64,000 nucleotides of DNA from Orychophragmus violaceus (taxonomy: Eukaryota; Streptophyta; Magnoliopsida; Brassicales; Brassicaceae): contig CM058233.1 of NCBI GenBank assembly GCA_030180135.1, forward strand, positions 107,549,994-107,613,993, given 5' to 3'. Positions 41,873-54,209 of this stretch are shown here, in pieces. The notes beneath the pieces were generated by a model. That model did no database searches and had not been told where the DNA came from. It was given only the letters and a program-made list of their open reading frames with translations. A program made the translations under genes and the position numbers. The stretch's first letter is position 1. Each line of letters starts with the position of its first letter.

Positions 41873-44800
41873 ATGCTTCTTCTCCGTTACAATCTTCTCC
41901 GATCGTTTAACCGTCGTCTCTTCCACCGTCTTCCCCGAACATTCTCTTCCTCTTCTCCGCCACCAACTGGTCATCGAGGTTCTTCTGTGAATCGCAACGA
42001 ACCTCAGCTCACACCGTCTCCGCCGAAACACCCATCGCTACGTCTTCTCTCCTCGATTTACACCGTCTCTCCATCTTCTTCCTTCTCTAAGAAATCAGTT
42101 TTTGTTCTCTCCGCCGCCGCATTATCCACAGCCATTGCGTACGCTGTTGGTTTCCCTCCTGATCATGACCAATCAGATGGCAACCTCAGCCGTATCTACG
42201 ATTCTATTGAGCAGGCGGTTCAGAAATCCGGAAATTCATTGAGGAGAGTTGTTCACCATGCTAGACAAACCGGTGTCGCGGCCTCGGTTCTGTGGCAGTC
42301 GCTCAGGTCAGTGCTCTCGTCAGCCAATCATGAGGTGCGTGCGGGGTTTGAGCTTCGGGTGGCTGCTCTTCTAGCCGATATTGCGTCTGCAAATGCTGCT
42401 CGCAGAGCCGCTCTTGTTGGAACTGGCAGTGGTGCGGTGGTTGATTGGTTGCTGGAGACGGTGGCCATCCCTGGAGATAGAATTGGGGCCCAAGACGAAG
42501 CGGCCAGGGCTCTGGCTTACCTTATTGCTGATCCAACGGTGCGTAAAGATGCTCTAGGAAGGCCCGATGCAGTTCCTAAGTTGCTCAAGTTCATATTCTC
42601 GTGTCAACCAAAAACCAAAAAGGTGCGTTTTGTAAGCTCCCCCAGTTGTTTGGAATGAATTATTTCCTAGTGAATAGTAGTAGATGCTATAGCCGTTTAA
42701 TTGTTTTGGAGATGATAGAAGGATTGTTCAGGTTAGCTGTAATGGATACTGTAACGAGCCAGGCAGCCAGCTTATATGAATCTAGATAGCATTTTAGGAT
42801 TTAGAAGAATCCAAGCGCATTTCAATGATAGAAGAACAGTGTGTTTTGTTTATCTATAGGGTTGTTATCAAGTGTCAAGCAGAACATTTGTCATTCTTAG
42901 TAACGTATGAGATGCTATTTGAAACATATGAGTCTTGGTTATGTGATGCTTTGGGTTTTGTTTTGCCATTGATATATAGCTTTTCTTTGGGAGCAGCAGC
43001 ATTCAAGACGTAGTTCATTCGATGTTTCTGATTCTTTAAAAGGTAGGAGCATGCTTGTGGCTGCCATAATGGATATCGTCACTTCCAACTGTGTCACAGT
43101 TGGAAAGACACCTTTTAAGCCATCATTGCCTGGAAATGCAACGATGAGAGATATTGCTGCAGCAATTCAAGTAGTTGAGGAAGGTGGTATGTATTTTGAT
43201 GAGCCAGAAAAAGATGATGACAGTGACAATGGAAGAAATGGAATTAAGGGAATTGGAATTAAAATCCTTGAAGGAACCACAGTTCTGGGACTAGCAAGAA
43301 CCAGTGGGCTTGCGCCCTTGGGTGGCCTTGATACTAATGCGGGAGAAGGAATTCCTAAAACATTTGCATTGCTAAGTAAACATGATAATTCTTCGCAAGC
43401 TAATTTGTCATCAGCCGTCATTCCTGGCCTTTGGGATGATTTGCATTGTCAACATGTTGCAGTGCCGTTTGCTGCGTGGGCTTTAGCAAACTGGGCAATG
43501 GCTTCTGATACAAATAGATCTCATATTCAAGAACTTGATCGTGATGGGCAAGTTGTCATGACAGCCTTAATGGCTCCAGAGAAGACTGTAAAATGGCATG
43601 GGAGTTTGGTGGCTCGGCTGTTGTTGGAAGATCCCAATCTCCCACTAAGCGATTCTGTTTCCGACTGGAGTTCGAGTTTGCTTGCCACTGTTTCACATGC
43701 ATGTAAGACTGAGGATATCTCTTTGGCTCAAGTTGCGTTGTCGGCCTTTTTAGTTTCTGTTGACAGAAGTGACAAAGCACGGAAGATGGTAATGGAGAAG
43801 GGTCTTCATATGATGAGAGATAGTGCTAGGAAAACGAGAAAGCACAAAGAAGTGCAAGAAGGCTTATCAAAGGCTCTAGAATTACTCTGCGCTGGTGAGA
43901 TGCATTTTTCTCTTGAAGAGAGTCAGAAATGGTCCGGCATACTACTCTCATGGGTTCTTGGAAAGGTTGCATCTGACACTGTTCAATCTTCTGCAAGAAG
44001 AATCCTTTCACGCACTTTTGAGGACTATGGACCACACACTATCCCGATTTCTCAGGGATGGTTAACCCTTATAATGAATGAGATTTTGAACCACAACAAG
44101 AACTTGTCAGCTAAGGGAGCTAGTCTACCTAAATCTGAGAAACCAAAGGTACATAAAATTTTATGGTCATTGATTCTGTTATCTGAACAGAGAATAGTTG
44201 AGAATTATGACTATTTTAGTTTAGTTACATCTTTCGGTCTTAGATTTAGTAAATAACTGCTGTTTTATTTGGAATATACAGGTAGATCTGTCAAAAGTTT
44301 CTTCTGCTACTCAATCAACCAATCAGCTGGCAGGGGCTGTTGTTAGTCTTGCCATGGCTCAACTGGGCACAGTTCCAGATTCTGTCAATAATGTTCCACT
44401 GGCAGATCTGCTCCTTTCAGAGCCTTTTGCAGTACCGATTAAGAACTTAAAGAAGGACAGTGCCCCTAAATTTAATGCTGCGGAGTCTGCTTTGGCAACC
44501 CTTAAGGCAATCAAGTCACTGACTGATGTTTGTGCAGAAGATTCTGTATGCCTGAACAAAATAGTTGATTACGGTATTCTTTGTTTGCTAAGACGCTTTC
44601 TGTTATGTGATGATTATGAGAAGCTAGGTGCAATAGAAGCATATGATGCATCCAGAGCCCTTGAGGCTCAAGAACGGCCTCCAGATAGTCTTGGTGAATC
44701 TTCCATCACAGATATGCAGGATCCATCTAGTGTGAGAGTCCCAGCTAGTGCACACATCCGAAGGCATGCTGCTAGATTATTAACCATTCTTTCGCTTCTT

Positions 44801-47145
44801 CCGCAAGTCCAGAAGGTCATTTTAGCTGATGAAACATGGTGCAAATGGCTTGATGATTGTGCAAGGGGAAACATTTCCGGCTGCAATGACCCTAAGACAC
44901 AAAGTTATGCGAGGGCTTCTCTGTTGAACGTATATTGCAATCAGAAAGATGATAGTGGATCTGGAAATGGTCGCATTTCGAAGCCAGACATCTCAAACAT
45001 GAACAGTAACTGTCCCCGCTATGGAGACATGATATTTCTAATTAATCCTGGACTACCCCATTGGAAGTGTCCTGAAAAAGAACAACAAAATGGTAGGAAG
45101 AACGAATTTTCAAGTGAAGGTGAAGCAACAAATGCTGCTGATACAGTCAGAGATCATGTGGTTGATGCTAGCGGCTTGTCTAGTTCCATGGATCCTTCCA
45201 GTAGTGGTTCACGTGTGAATGATCCTGAATTTGATGTTATCTTTCTTCATGGATTGCGTGGTGGACCCTTTAAAACTTGGCGAATAGCTGAAGATAAGTC
45301 TTCAACCAAATCTGGTTTAGTGGAGAAGATTGACCAGGAAGCAGGAAAGCTGGGAACATTTTGGCCGAGTGAGTGGCTTTCAAATGATTTCCCTCAAGCT
45401 CGCTTGTTTACCCTTAAATACAAGGTATATCTGAGTTATATGCTCATACCTACTCAGTGGAGTTCTTTGTAACTGTGTTTGATCTATTTTTTGTGTGCTT
45501 ATCTATCCCCCGGTGCATTGATGGTTGCCAATTTGAAATATTTGATTCAGACAAACCTCACGGAATGGTCTGGAGCTACCTTGCCTCTTCAGGTACGTTT
45601 AACAACAGATTCTGCAACTAGTCTTTTATACATGAAACCCTTATTCCTTCCTATCCTTAATATGTGTTAAACCTTGTTCAGATATAAGCATGTTGCAGTT
45701 TAAGAATCTAACAGATATGTATGATCAGAGGATTAACAACAAATTCTAGATGATTGGATATGCGCACTAGAATATCTTGAGGTTCCTGGTCTGAGTTTAC
45801 AGTCTTTAACTATGTAACAGGCTAGTTTTGAATATACTACTGAGGTGTAGGATTTCTTTTGCCATTAGTATGGCTTTGTTGGACAATTGCTGTTGTTTTT
45901 TAGAGTTGGATGAGTGATTATTGATTAGATATATCATTCCGTTTGTGTACTCGACTTCATCTCTTTTTCACTTAGCCTGCAGTTCTTTTGTATGATGGAA
46001 TTTTGCCCAACTTGCAGGAAGTTAGCTCTATGATATTGGAAAAGCTTGTCTCTGCAGGCATTGGAGATCGACCTGTTGTTTTCGTGACTCACAGGTAATA
46101 GATATTTCCTTATGCAAACTTAGTTGCTCTCTCTGGTTTAATTGGCCACCATTGGTGGTTATACTCGCTGGTTTAGTTAAAGCTTATTATTAATCTTGGT
46201 GTTTTATTGAAAGTACATGTGGTCTCCTGGAACATGAAATCATAAATTTTGATCAAGAAACGTTTATCATGTAGTATGGGAGGCCTTGTTGTGAAGCAGA
46301 TTCTACACAAAGCAAAGGAAGAAAAACTCGATAAACTAGTGAATAACACCGCTGGAGTTGTATGTATCAACGCATCATTTCTAGTTTTCAAGTATCCTAC
46401 AATAATGTCAATATCTCTTACCTTACTTGCAGATATTCTACAGTTGCCCACATTTTGGCAGCAAGCTAGCAGATATGCCTTGGCGGATGGGTCTCGTGTT
46501 ACGCCCGGCTCCATCTGTAAGTAACACCATTCCTTTATTGAGTTGATTTCAATCCTTAACGCCATCTCCCAATCTCTATATCTAATCAAACTATATGAAT
46601 GATGATGAATTATGATAGATAGGGGAGCTGCGAAGTGGTTCTCCAAGACTAGTGGAGCTCAATGACTTGCTTCGCCAGCTCCATAAGAAAGGGATAGTTG
46701 AAGTCCTTAGTTTCTGTGAGGTTGTTGATTACACTAATTAGTCTCTTTAGATTGCAACCTTTATATGACTCTGTGGTGACCGATATTATCTATCTGTAAT
46801 TGCAGACAAAAGTAACCCCAATTGTGGAAGGCTATGGAGGATGGGCTTTTCGGATGGAAATCGTGCCAATTGAATCAGCATACCCAGGATTTGGTGAACT
46901 TTTTGTAAGTATCTCCATTGTTAGTTAACGTATAAATTTCTTTTTAGCTATAAATTGCAACCTCCAAAATTAGTTTTGCTTTTACATGTATGAAACAGGT
47001 GTTAGAGTCAACAGACCATATAAATTCATGTAAACCACTGAGCCGGTCGGATCCTTCATATACTGAGGCGTTGCAGTTCCTGCGCAAGCTCAGCTCGCAG
47101 CGTTCAAGATCTAATGTTAGACCAGAAAGTGGGATACATGATTGA
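41873..47145 (+). CDS. SERAC1-like alpha/beta hydrolase with N-terminal helical-repeat region
   Basis: Ten exons: 41873-42622, 43000-44148, 44282-45424, 45551-45592, 46018-46094, 46275-46359, 46433-46516, 46619-46720, 46806-46904 and 46999-47145. They join in frame to 1,225 residues, as for the A. thaliana protein I recall at At4g34310 (~1,228). The N-terminus is Arg/Ser-rich, suggesting mitochondrial targeting, followed by a hydrophobic segment near residues 75-95. Residues ~100-800 look like an armadillo/HEAT-type helical region. The C-terminal ~300 residues are the hydrolase: oxyanion-type VIFLHGLRGGPFKTWR, nucleophile THSMGG (GxSxG-like, spanning an exon junction), then FYSCPHFGSKLADMP. 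The order matches animal SERAC1, a phosphatidylglycerol-remodelling enzyme. Substrate here is inferred. The ATG at 41873 begins a typical presequence; the in-frame upstream ATG at 41819 is less likely. Confidence 0.92.
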
Positions 47146-48250
47146 TTAACCAAATATGAATCAATGGTGGTTTAGTGGGACAGTGGTTTGTGCTGCTAAT
47201 TGATGTCACAATAGTTTTTCATTTCTTCTGTTAGTGTACATATTAAAACACACGTAGGTTTCTTTTGTTTCCATTTTTACTCATTGTTTTATTTGTATTA
47301 CTGAACTACATCTATATTATTAAAGCAGGTGGCTAATTTGGAAACTAACCTTGCGTGGGATATTACGAAATATGCCACTGGTTTTTATTTAATATTAAGA
47401 GATTTCATTAAGGGTATAATGGTATATAAAAATTGAGTCCCATCACATATTTATCGTATCTAACCAATATGTAGTCCTAATATACATTTGATGTATTTGT
47501 AAATCTCGTAAGACAACTAAAATAGTAAACCAAAACCGAAATGGTATGATACAAAAAAAGAAAACCATATAATTTCTCACTTGAACATTTATGTTACTAT
47601 GATCATAATTAGACATTGCCATGAAAAAGCATGTCATCAATTCTGTTATAGATTTCTCTTCATCCTGCAGATTGAAAAACACATAAAAATCCATTTAGAA
47701 CACAATAGACTTCATGTAACGTTCTGTTTTGTATTTCTTAGGTCGGATAAAACATTTTAAACACACAGACGTCTTAGGTAAATCATATACATATTCTAAA
47801 TTCAATTACGTGACTAATCTTTGAACATACATATCCTATAAATCAGTGACTTTTTGTTCATCACGTTGATTCTATGAAATCAGTTCTCAATATGGACACA
47901 AACAGATTGTAATTATACCAAACCAAATCCATTTAATCAATATAATACCGGTTTCAATCTGGTTTAAAAGGTAGTTTACTATTAACACATAGACCAACAT
48001 AATAGCAGAATAACTAATAGATTCTATAAATCTTAAAAATATTTACTTTTCGAGATATTACCATTTAAAAAAATATAATAACTAACTTGATTACCAAGCA
48101 ATTTTAAAAGATATAAACAACCAACAATTACTACTAATCGAACAATGACTATTTTTTAGGAGACAAATATTCTATGCCAACAAATTAATGGTAAACAAAT
48201 AATGAATATACACCAAATTAAACTATATCTTTATATATTATTTGCGAAAT
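47146..48250. other. Intergenic, possible solitary Helitron 5' end at 47311
   Basis: Downstream of the hydrolase gene. At 47311 the sequence TCTATATTATTAAAGCAGG resembles the TC-starting 5' termini of crucifer Helitrons, but I found no matching 3' hairpin and CTAG on the plus strand nearby. The rest is AT-rich with no supported gene. Confidence 0.4.
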
Positions 48251-48481
48251 CGAATTATTAGAACTGATGATTTAGATGATTTTAGGCCAATCAAAAAGCC
48301 AATTTTTTGGAAATTTTCAAACTTGAGAAGATTTGTAGAGATATCAAATTACAATTGTGCTAGTAGTTTCCTAATATAATGCAATCCAATTTGGTAATTA
48401 AATTCAGATGGTAATGATGTTGCTTGTAAATAATTTAAAAAAAATTGGGTATTTTTTTTTTACTTCTATTTTAATAGTATA

Positions 48482-49161
48482 CTAGATTTTGACCCGCACT
48501 TAGAAAGTGCGGGTTTAATTTTCTTTACAAATTTTACTTTTTATTCATTTTGTTAATAATAATTTAGATTTTTAATTATGTAATCTAATTTTGATTATAA
48601 TTGTTTAACCAACATTATAAACAGTGAGTTAGCAATTTAGTTTTTTTTTTAAAATGAATTATGTGTTATTTGGAAGAGATATATCGTAAGGATTAAGAGA
48701 TTAAAATAACGATTTCGCATGATATATTTTAATATGTGTTGTATCGTAAGATCATAGTTTGGAAAAAAAATATATATATGTGAAAACAACTATTGTAAAA
48801 GTTATGTGGTATATGTTTAATTGTTATTATATTTATCTAAAATATTATTTTATAAAATACATGTTGTAGTCGTATATATAATTTGCAAATTTGATGGAAC
48901 TATCCGTTAAAAACTTCATTCAAACATAAAGCATAATTTGACGCTTCAAATATTTGAATAATATAAGTATGAAATCATTTTATTTTTTTTATTAAGTTTA
49001 AAATATATCAACTGAAATTATTTACTATATGCGAATTTTTTTATAGAAAATTTATAATCGAGATTGGCTAATTAATTTTTCAACCCGTTTAATTAATTAA
49101 ATATTTTTCAGTTTGATGGAAAAACTTGCTAAAAAGTACAATCGTAAAAACATCAATCGTA

Positions 49162-49222
<61 letters not shown>

Positions 49223-49602
49223 AAAAAGATATTAAAATATATTATAAATATATTTCGAATTAAATCATAAATTATAGAATCTTAATTTATATATAATAGT
49301 TAATGTATAAATTATTAATTATATTTATCAATTATTTTGTTTTGATTTTAATTAATTAGGAAAGTGGGACCAATTAGAATTTGGTTGTTTGGCTACATGT
49401 TTAATAATTGTCTTGTTTGGAAACATGGATTGTAGAGATAATGTTATATTTCCTAATTACTCTTAATGAAATTTAATTAAATCATTAATATACATTATTT
49501 TACAGTTTTACCCTTAATAAAGATTACAAATCCTAATAATATCAAGGGCAAATTTCGAGAACAACATTTATGTACCATGGCAAACCTTCCTGTTTTAATA
49601 GA
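48482..49602 (-). mobile_element. Non-autonomous Helitron, copy 1
   Basis: On the minus strand it begins TCTATTAAAACAGGAAG at 49602 and ends in a hairpin and CTAG at 48485-48482. The hairpin stem is CCCGCACTT (48493-48501) with AAGTGCGGG (48505-48513) around a three-base loop. Host bases A (48481) and T (49603) flank it, the AT insertion site typical of Helitrons, and no target duplication is seen. It is 1,121 bp with no Rep/helicase frame, so it needs an autonomous partner. It contains a long (TA)n tract near 49167-49219. It interrupts the ~600-bp array. Confidence 0.9.
49167..49219. repeat. (TA)n microsatellite
   Basis: Uninterrupted TA dinucleotide run inside Helitron copy 1. The equivalent position in copy 2 (about 53788-53811) is shorter, while copy 2 has its own long run at about 53350-53406. 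Confidence 0.9.
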
Positions 49603-50900
49603 TTAGATATAGATGCGTGCAATTTTTATTTATGGGATTAATGAGGTCTTTATCAACAACAACAAAAAGATAGTTTAATAAAGTCATGCAAAATCAATAA
49701 TTAGATAATATTCTCTATATTTATATATTTTTAATATATTTTAAATTAATTCAAACACAAGAAACTTTTTTTACAAGTTTTGTATATAAACTATTTGTAA
49801 AATAACTCAATGTTTACCATGTAGAATAATATATTTACTATCTAAAAAAGATCATAATATTTTATGTAATTTTTTAGAATAAATTCTGGAATATTCTATA
49901 GTACAAAATTTTGAAAAATCTAATAATCTAAATAAATTACTATTTTAGTGTAGCCAATTTTTTTGAAAATTTTCAAACTTGAGAAGATTTGTAGGGATAT
50001 CAAATTACAATTGTGCTATTAGTTTCCTAATATAATGCAATCTAATTTGGTAATTAAATTCAGATGGCCCACTCTTTTGGAAATACTGGAGAAAGATATA
50101 TATATCTATTTAATTAATTTTAAAAACAATAAAAAGATAATGGCATTGCTTGTAAAAATTAAAAAGTTTGGGTATTTTTTTTTTTATAATGTTTGAATAG
50201 TATTGATAAATGCGTGCAATTTTTATTTATGGGGTTAATGAAGTCTTTATCAACAACAAAAAAAAAGATATATTAATAAGGTCATGCAAAATCAGTAATT
50301 AGATAATATTATATATATATATATATATATTTTAAATTAATTCAAAAACAAGAAACTTTTTTTACGAGTTTTGTAGATTGACTATTTGTAGAATAACTCT
50401 ATGTTTACCATGTAGAATAATATATTTTACTATCTAAAAAGATCATAATATTTTATGTAATTTTTTAGAATAAATTCGGAATATTCTATAGTACAAAATT
50501 TTGGAAAATCTAATAATCTAAATTATTACTATTTTAGTGTAGCCAATTTTTTTTGGAAATTTTCAAACTTGAGAAAATTTGTAGGGATATCAAATTACAA
50601 TCGTGCTAATAGTTTCCTAATATAATGCAATCTAATTTGGTAATTAAATTCAGATGGTCCACTCTTTTGAAAATAATGGAGAAATATATAGATATTTTTA
50701 ATTAATTTTAAAAACAATAAAAAGGTAATGGCTTTGCTTGTAAAAATTAAAAAAATTTGGGTATTTTTTGTTTTATACTTATGTTTGAATAGTATAGATA
50801 AATGCGGTCAATTTTTATTTATGGGGTTAATGAAGTCTTTATCAACAACAACAAAAAAATATTAATAAGGTCATGCAAAATCAGTAATTAATTAGCTAAT

Positions 50901-50944
<44 letters not shown>

Positions 50945-52238
50945 GTGTGTGTATTTAAGATATTTTAAATTAATTCAAAAACAAGAAACTTTTTTTACAA
51001 GTTTTGTAGATTAACTATTTGAAGAATAACTCTATGTTTACCATGTATAATAATATATTTTACTATCTAAAAAGATCATAATATTTTATGTAATTTTTTA
51101 GAATAAATTCGGAATATTCTATAGTATAAAATTTTGGAAAATCTAATAATCTAAATTATTACTATTTTAGTGTAGCCAATTTTTTTTGGAAATTTTCAAA
51201 CTTGAGAAAATTTGTAGGGATATCAATTTACAATTGTGCTAATAGTTTCCTAATATAATGCAATCTAATTTGGTAATTAAATTCAGATGGTCCACTCTTT
51301 TGAAAATAATTGAGAAATATATAGATATTTTAAATTAATTTTTAAAACAATAAAAAGGTAATGGCTTTGCTTGTAAAAATTAAAAAAATGGGTATTTTTT
51401 GTTTTATACTTATGTTTGAATAGTATAGATAAATGCGGGCAATTTAAATTTATGGGGTTAATGAAGTCTTTATCAACAACAACAACAAAAAATATATTAA
51501 TAAGCTCATGCAAAATCAGTAATTAATTAGATAATATTCTATATATATATATATATATATATTTAAGATATTTTAAATTAATTCAAAAACAAGAAACTTT
51601 TTTTACAAGTTTTGTAGATTAACTATTTGAAGAATAACTCTATGTTTACCATGTATAATAATATATTTTACTATCTAAAAAGATCATAATATTTTATGTA
51701 ATTTTTAGAATAAATTCAGAATATTCTATAGTACAAAATTTTGGAAAAACTATTAATCTAAATTAATTACTATTTTAGTGTAGCCAATTTTTTTGAAAAT
51801 TCTTAAACTTGAGAAGATTTGTAAGGATATCAAATTACAATTGTGTTAGTAGTTTCCTAATATAATGCAATCTAATTTGGTAATTAAATTCAGATGGTCT
51901 ACTCTTTTGAAAATAATTTTTTAATTAATTTTAAAAACAATAAAAAGATAATGGCATTGTTTGTAAATAATTAAAAAAGTTTGAATATTTTTTTTTGTAT
52001 TTCTATTTTAATAATATAGATAGATGCATGCAATTTTTATTTATGGGGTTAAAGAGGTCTTTATCAACAAAAAAAGGATAGATTAATAAGATCATGCAAA
52101 ATCAGTAATTAGATAATATTCTCTCTCTATTATATATATTTTTTGAAGTTATTTTAAATTAATTCAAAAACAAGAAATTTTTTTTTACAAGTTTTGTAGC
52201 TTCATATGAGCCAATACAGATGTTTTACATATCCTCTC

Positions 52239-52248
52239 TATATATAAG
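52239..52248 (+). promoter_or_regulatory. TATA box of MGNCFGKP gene 1
   Basis: TATATATAAG about 100 bp upstream of the start codon, with a CCAAT at 52211. The same TATA and its downstream flank are conserved in front of the second gene copy, which supports real promoter function. Confidence 0.6.
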
Positions 52249-52344
52249 TAAGCACCAAACACATTATTTAACGATTCTTACATTGTATTAACAGTTGTCT
52301 ATCGAACTGCAACATCCGTAGAAAGGCCAAGATCTCTAACAATA

Positions 52345-52530
52345 ATGGGAAACTGTTTTGGAAAGCCGAAAAGCAAACACATGTTTCAGTATGATCCTAG
52401 TAGCTACGCCATGAATTTTGATGATGGAATTGGAAGACGAGAAAATAATGTGGAAGTTCCGGTGGTCCGTGATGGTTTTACTTCAAGACTTCCACCTCCT
52501 CAATCCAAAAATCGTGATCAGGAGATATAA
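52345..52530 (+). CDS. Predicted N-myristoylated small protein MGNCFGKP, copy 1
   Basis: 61 codons, single exon, start MGNCFGKPKSKHMF. Gly2 in MGNCFGKP with Lys at positions 7, 9 and 11 fits an N-myristoylation signal, and Cys4 next to it is a likely S-acylation site, so plasma-membrane attachment is predicted. The rest is polar: YDPSSYAMNFDDGIG, a VPVVRDGFTSRLPPP segment, and a charged tail. I recognise no family. Support for a real gene comes from the second copy at 57218: same length, protein differences mostly conservative, and conserved TATA box, leader and 3' flank. Function is unknown; a membrane-associated signalling peptide is a guess from the lipidation signal. Confidence 0.7.
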   Translation: MGNCFGKPKSKHMFQYDPSSYAMNFDDGIGRRENNVEVPVVRDGFTSRLPPPQSKNRDQEI

Positions 52531-53068
52531 TATAAAAGATGAGAAGAAAAATTGTTATGGATAAATATGGATACAATATTTATCGCTGATTTTCTTTAAA
52601 AAAAAAAAATAGGAGAACTAGACAATATTTATCGTCTACCATAATCAAATATTCATGTATATTGAAGGATAATTGCATTACATAATATATGAAAGCCTTT
52701 TAATTAAACAAAAGTCATGCCTAATTCTTTTTATTATTTAAATGTATATAGTGGTTACAAAAATTGTAAATTTCTGATTATTAGATTGTGTGGTAGATCT
52801 GGGTCACACGGATTCTTAGCTGCATATCCAACTTGTTATTGATAAATTCATGTTTATGTGTAGCTGATAAAATACATCATATAATGACGGCAGCATAAGA
52901 AGATATGTTGAGTGTAATAATTAAAAAAAAAATTGTGTATTTATTTATAAGAAGATATGTTGGTGCAATTAACTCCCCATTATAGCTCAATTTGTTTTTT
53001 CAACAGTTAGAAACTCTTTTACAACACCTCATTGTCATTGTAGACAGTCTTACAAGATTACAAAATAA
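52531..53068. other. 3' flank of MGNCFGKP gene 1 to the Helitron
   Basis: AT-rich 3' region, mostly shared with the second gene copy as far as about 52910. The remainder up to the Helitron shows no gene. Confidence 0.5.
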
Positions 53069-53347
53069 CTAGATTTTGACCCGCACTTAGAAAGTGCGGG
53101 TTTAATTTTCTTTACAAATTTTACTTTTTATTCATTGTTAATAATAGTTTAGATTTTTAATTATATAATCTAATTTTGATTATAATTGCTTAATCAACAT
53201 TATAAACAGTGAGTTAGCAATTTAATTTTTTTTTAATGAATTATATGTTATTTGGAGGAGATATATCGTAAGGATTAAGAGATTAAAATAACGATTCGCA
53301 TTATATATTTTAATCTGTGTTGTATCGTAAGATCATAGTTTGGAAAA

Positions 53348-53410
<63 letters not shown>

Positions 53411-53778
53411 ACAACTATTGTAAAAGTTATGTGGTATATGTTTAATTTTTATTTTATTTATCTAAAATATTATTTTATAAAATACATGTTGTAGTCGTAT
53501 ATATAATTTGCAAATTTGATGGAACTATCCGTTAAAAACTTCATCTAAACATAAAACATAATTTGTCGCTTCAAATATTTGAATAATATAAGTATGAAAT
53601 CGTTTTAATATTTTATTAATTTTAAAATATGAAATTATTTACTATATGCGAATTTTTGTTTAGAAAATTTATAATCGAGATTGGCTAATTAATTTTTCAA
53701 CCCGTTTAATTAATTAAATATTTTTCAGTTTGATGGAAAAACCTGCTAAAAAGTACAATCATAAAAACATCAATCGTA

Positions 53779-53812
<34 letters not shown>

Positions 53813-54151
53813 TTGAAACAAAATAAAAATATATTAAAATATATTATAAATATATTTTGAATTAAATCGTAAATTAGAGAATCTTAATTTATATATAATA
53901 GTTGATGTATAAATTATTCATTATATTTATCAATAATTTGTTTTGATTTTAATTAATTAGGAAAGTGGGACCCATTAGATTTTGGTTGTTTGGCTACATG
54001 TTTAATAATTGTCTTGTTTGGAAACATGGATTGTAGAGATAATGTTATATTCCTTAATTACCCTTAATGAAGGTTACAAATCCTAATAATATCAAGGGCA
54101 AATTTCGGGAACAACATTTATGTACCATGGCAAACCTTCCTGTTTTAATAG
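53069..54151 (-). mobile_element. Non-autonomous Helitron, copy 2
   Basis: Close relative of the element at 48482-49602 in the same orientation. CTAG lies at 53069-53072 with the stem CCCGCACTT/AAGTGCGGG at 53080-53100. The minus-strand 5' end reads CTATTAAAACAGGAAG at 54151, lacking the initial T of the usual TCTATTAAAAC. Internally it differs by small deletions and TA-run lengths (a long (TA)n at about 53350-53406). It has no coding capacity. Confidence 0.88.
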
Positions 54152-54209
54152 TATTGATGATAAGTTTTTTTCTCTGAACAAAGGCTTTAAGATCATGATA
54201 AGTTATTGT

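Larger units (their letters stand above)
48250..52200 (+). repeat. ~600-bp tandem repeat array, interrupted by a Helitron
   Basis: The marker GCAATTTTTATTTATGGG or close variants recurs at about 49619, 50215, 50815, 51438 and 52030, that is every 594-621 bp. Other blocks shared by the units: TTTTCAAACTTGAGAArATT, TAGTTTCCTAATATAATGCA, TAATTAAATTCAGATGG, ACAAGAAACTTTTTTTAC, and a variable TA microsatellite. A partial unit (48270-48480) is separated from its continuation (49603 on) by the Helitron. The array ends in the promoter of the first MGNCFGKP gene. A further unit-like block lies at 55770-55890, before the second gene copy. Confidence 0.88.
52215..52910 (+). repeat. Duplicated segment carrying the MGNCFGKP gene (copy 1)
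   Basis: From the promoter (CTCTCTATATATAAGTA) to about 52910 (TGTTTATGTGTAGCTGATAAAATACAT) this segment matches 57085-57760, including UTRs and the distal flank TTAGATTGTGTGGTAGATCT. It is a segmental duplication of about 0.65-0.7 kb containing gene, promoter and 3' region. Confidence 0.85.

Noticed and set aside
42601..43013. Short frames between hydrolase exons 1 and 2
   Set aside because: They lie within the intron 42623-42999; the exon join is in frame and gives the family sequence.
47140..48480. Complete Helitron starting at 47311
   Set aside because: Only the 5'-like end is visible; the CTAG hairpin at 48482 belongs to an element in the opposite orientation.
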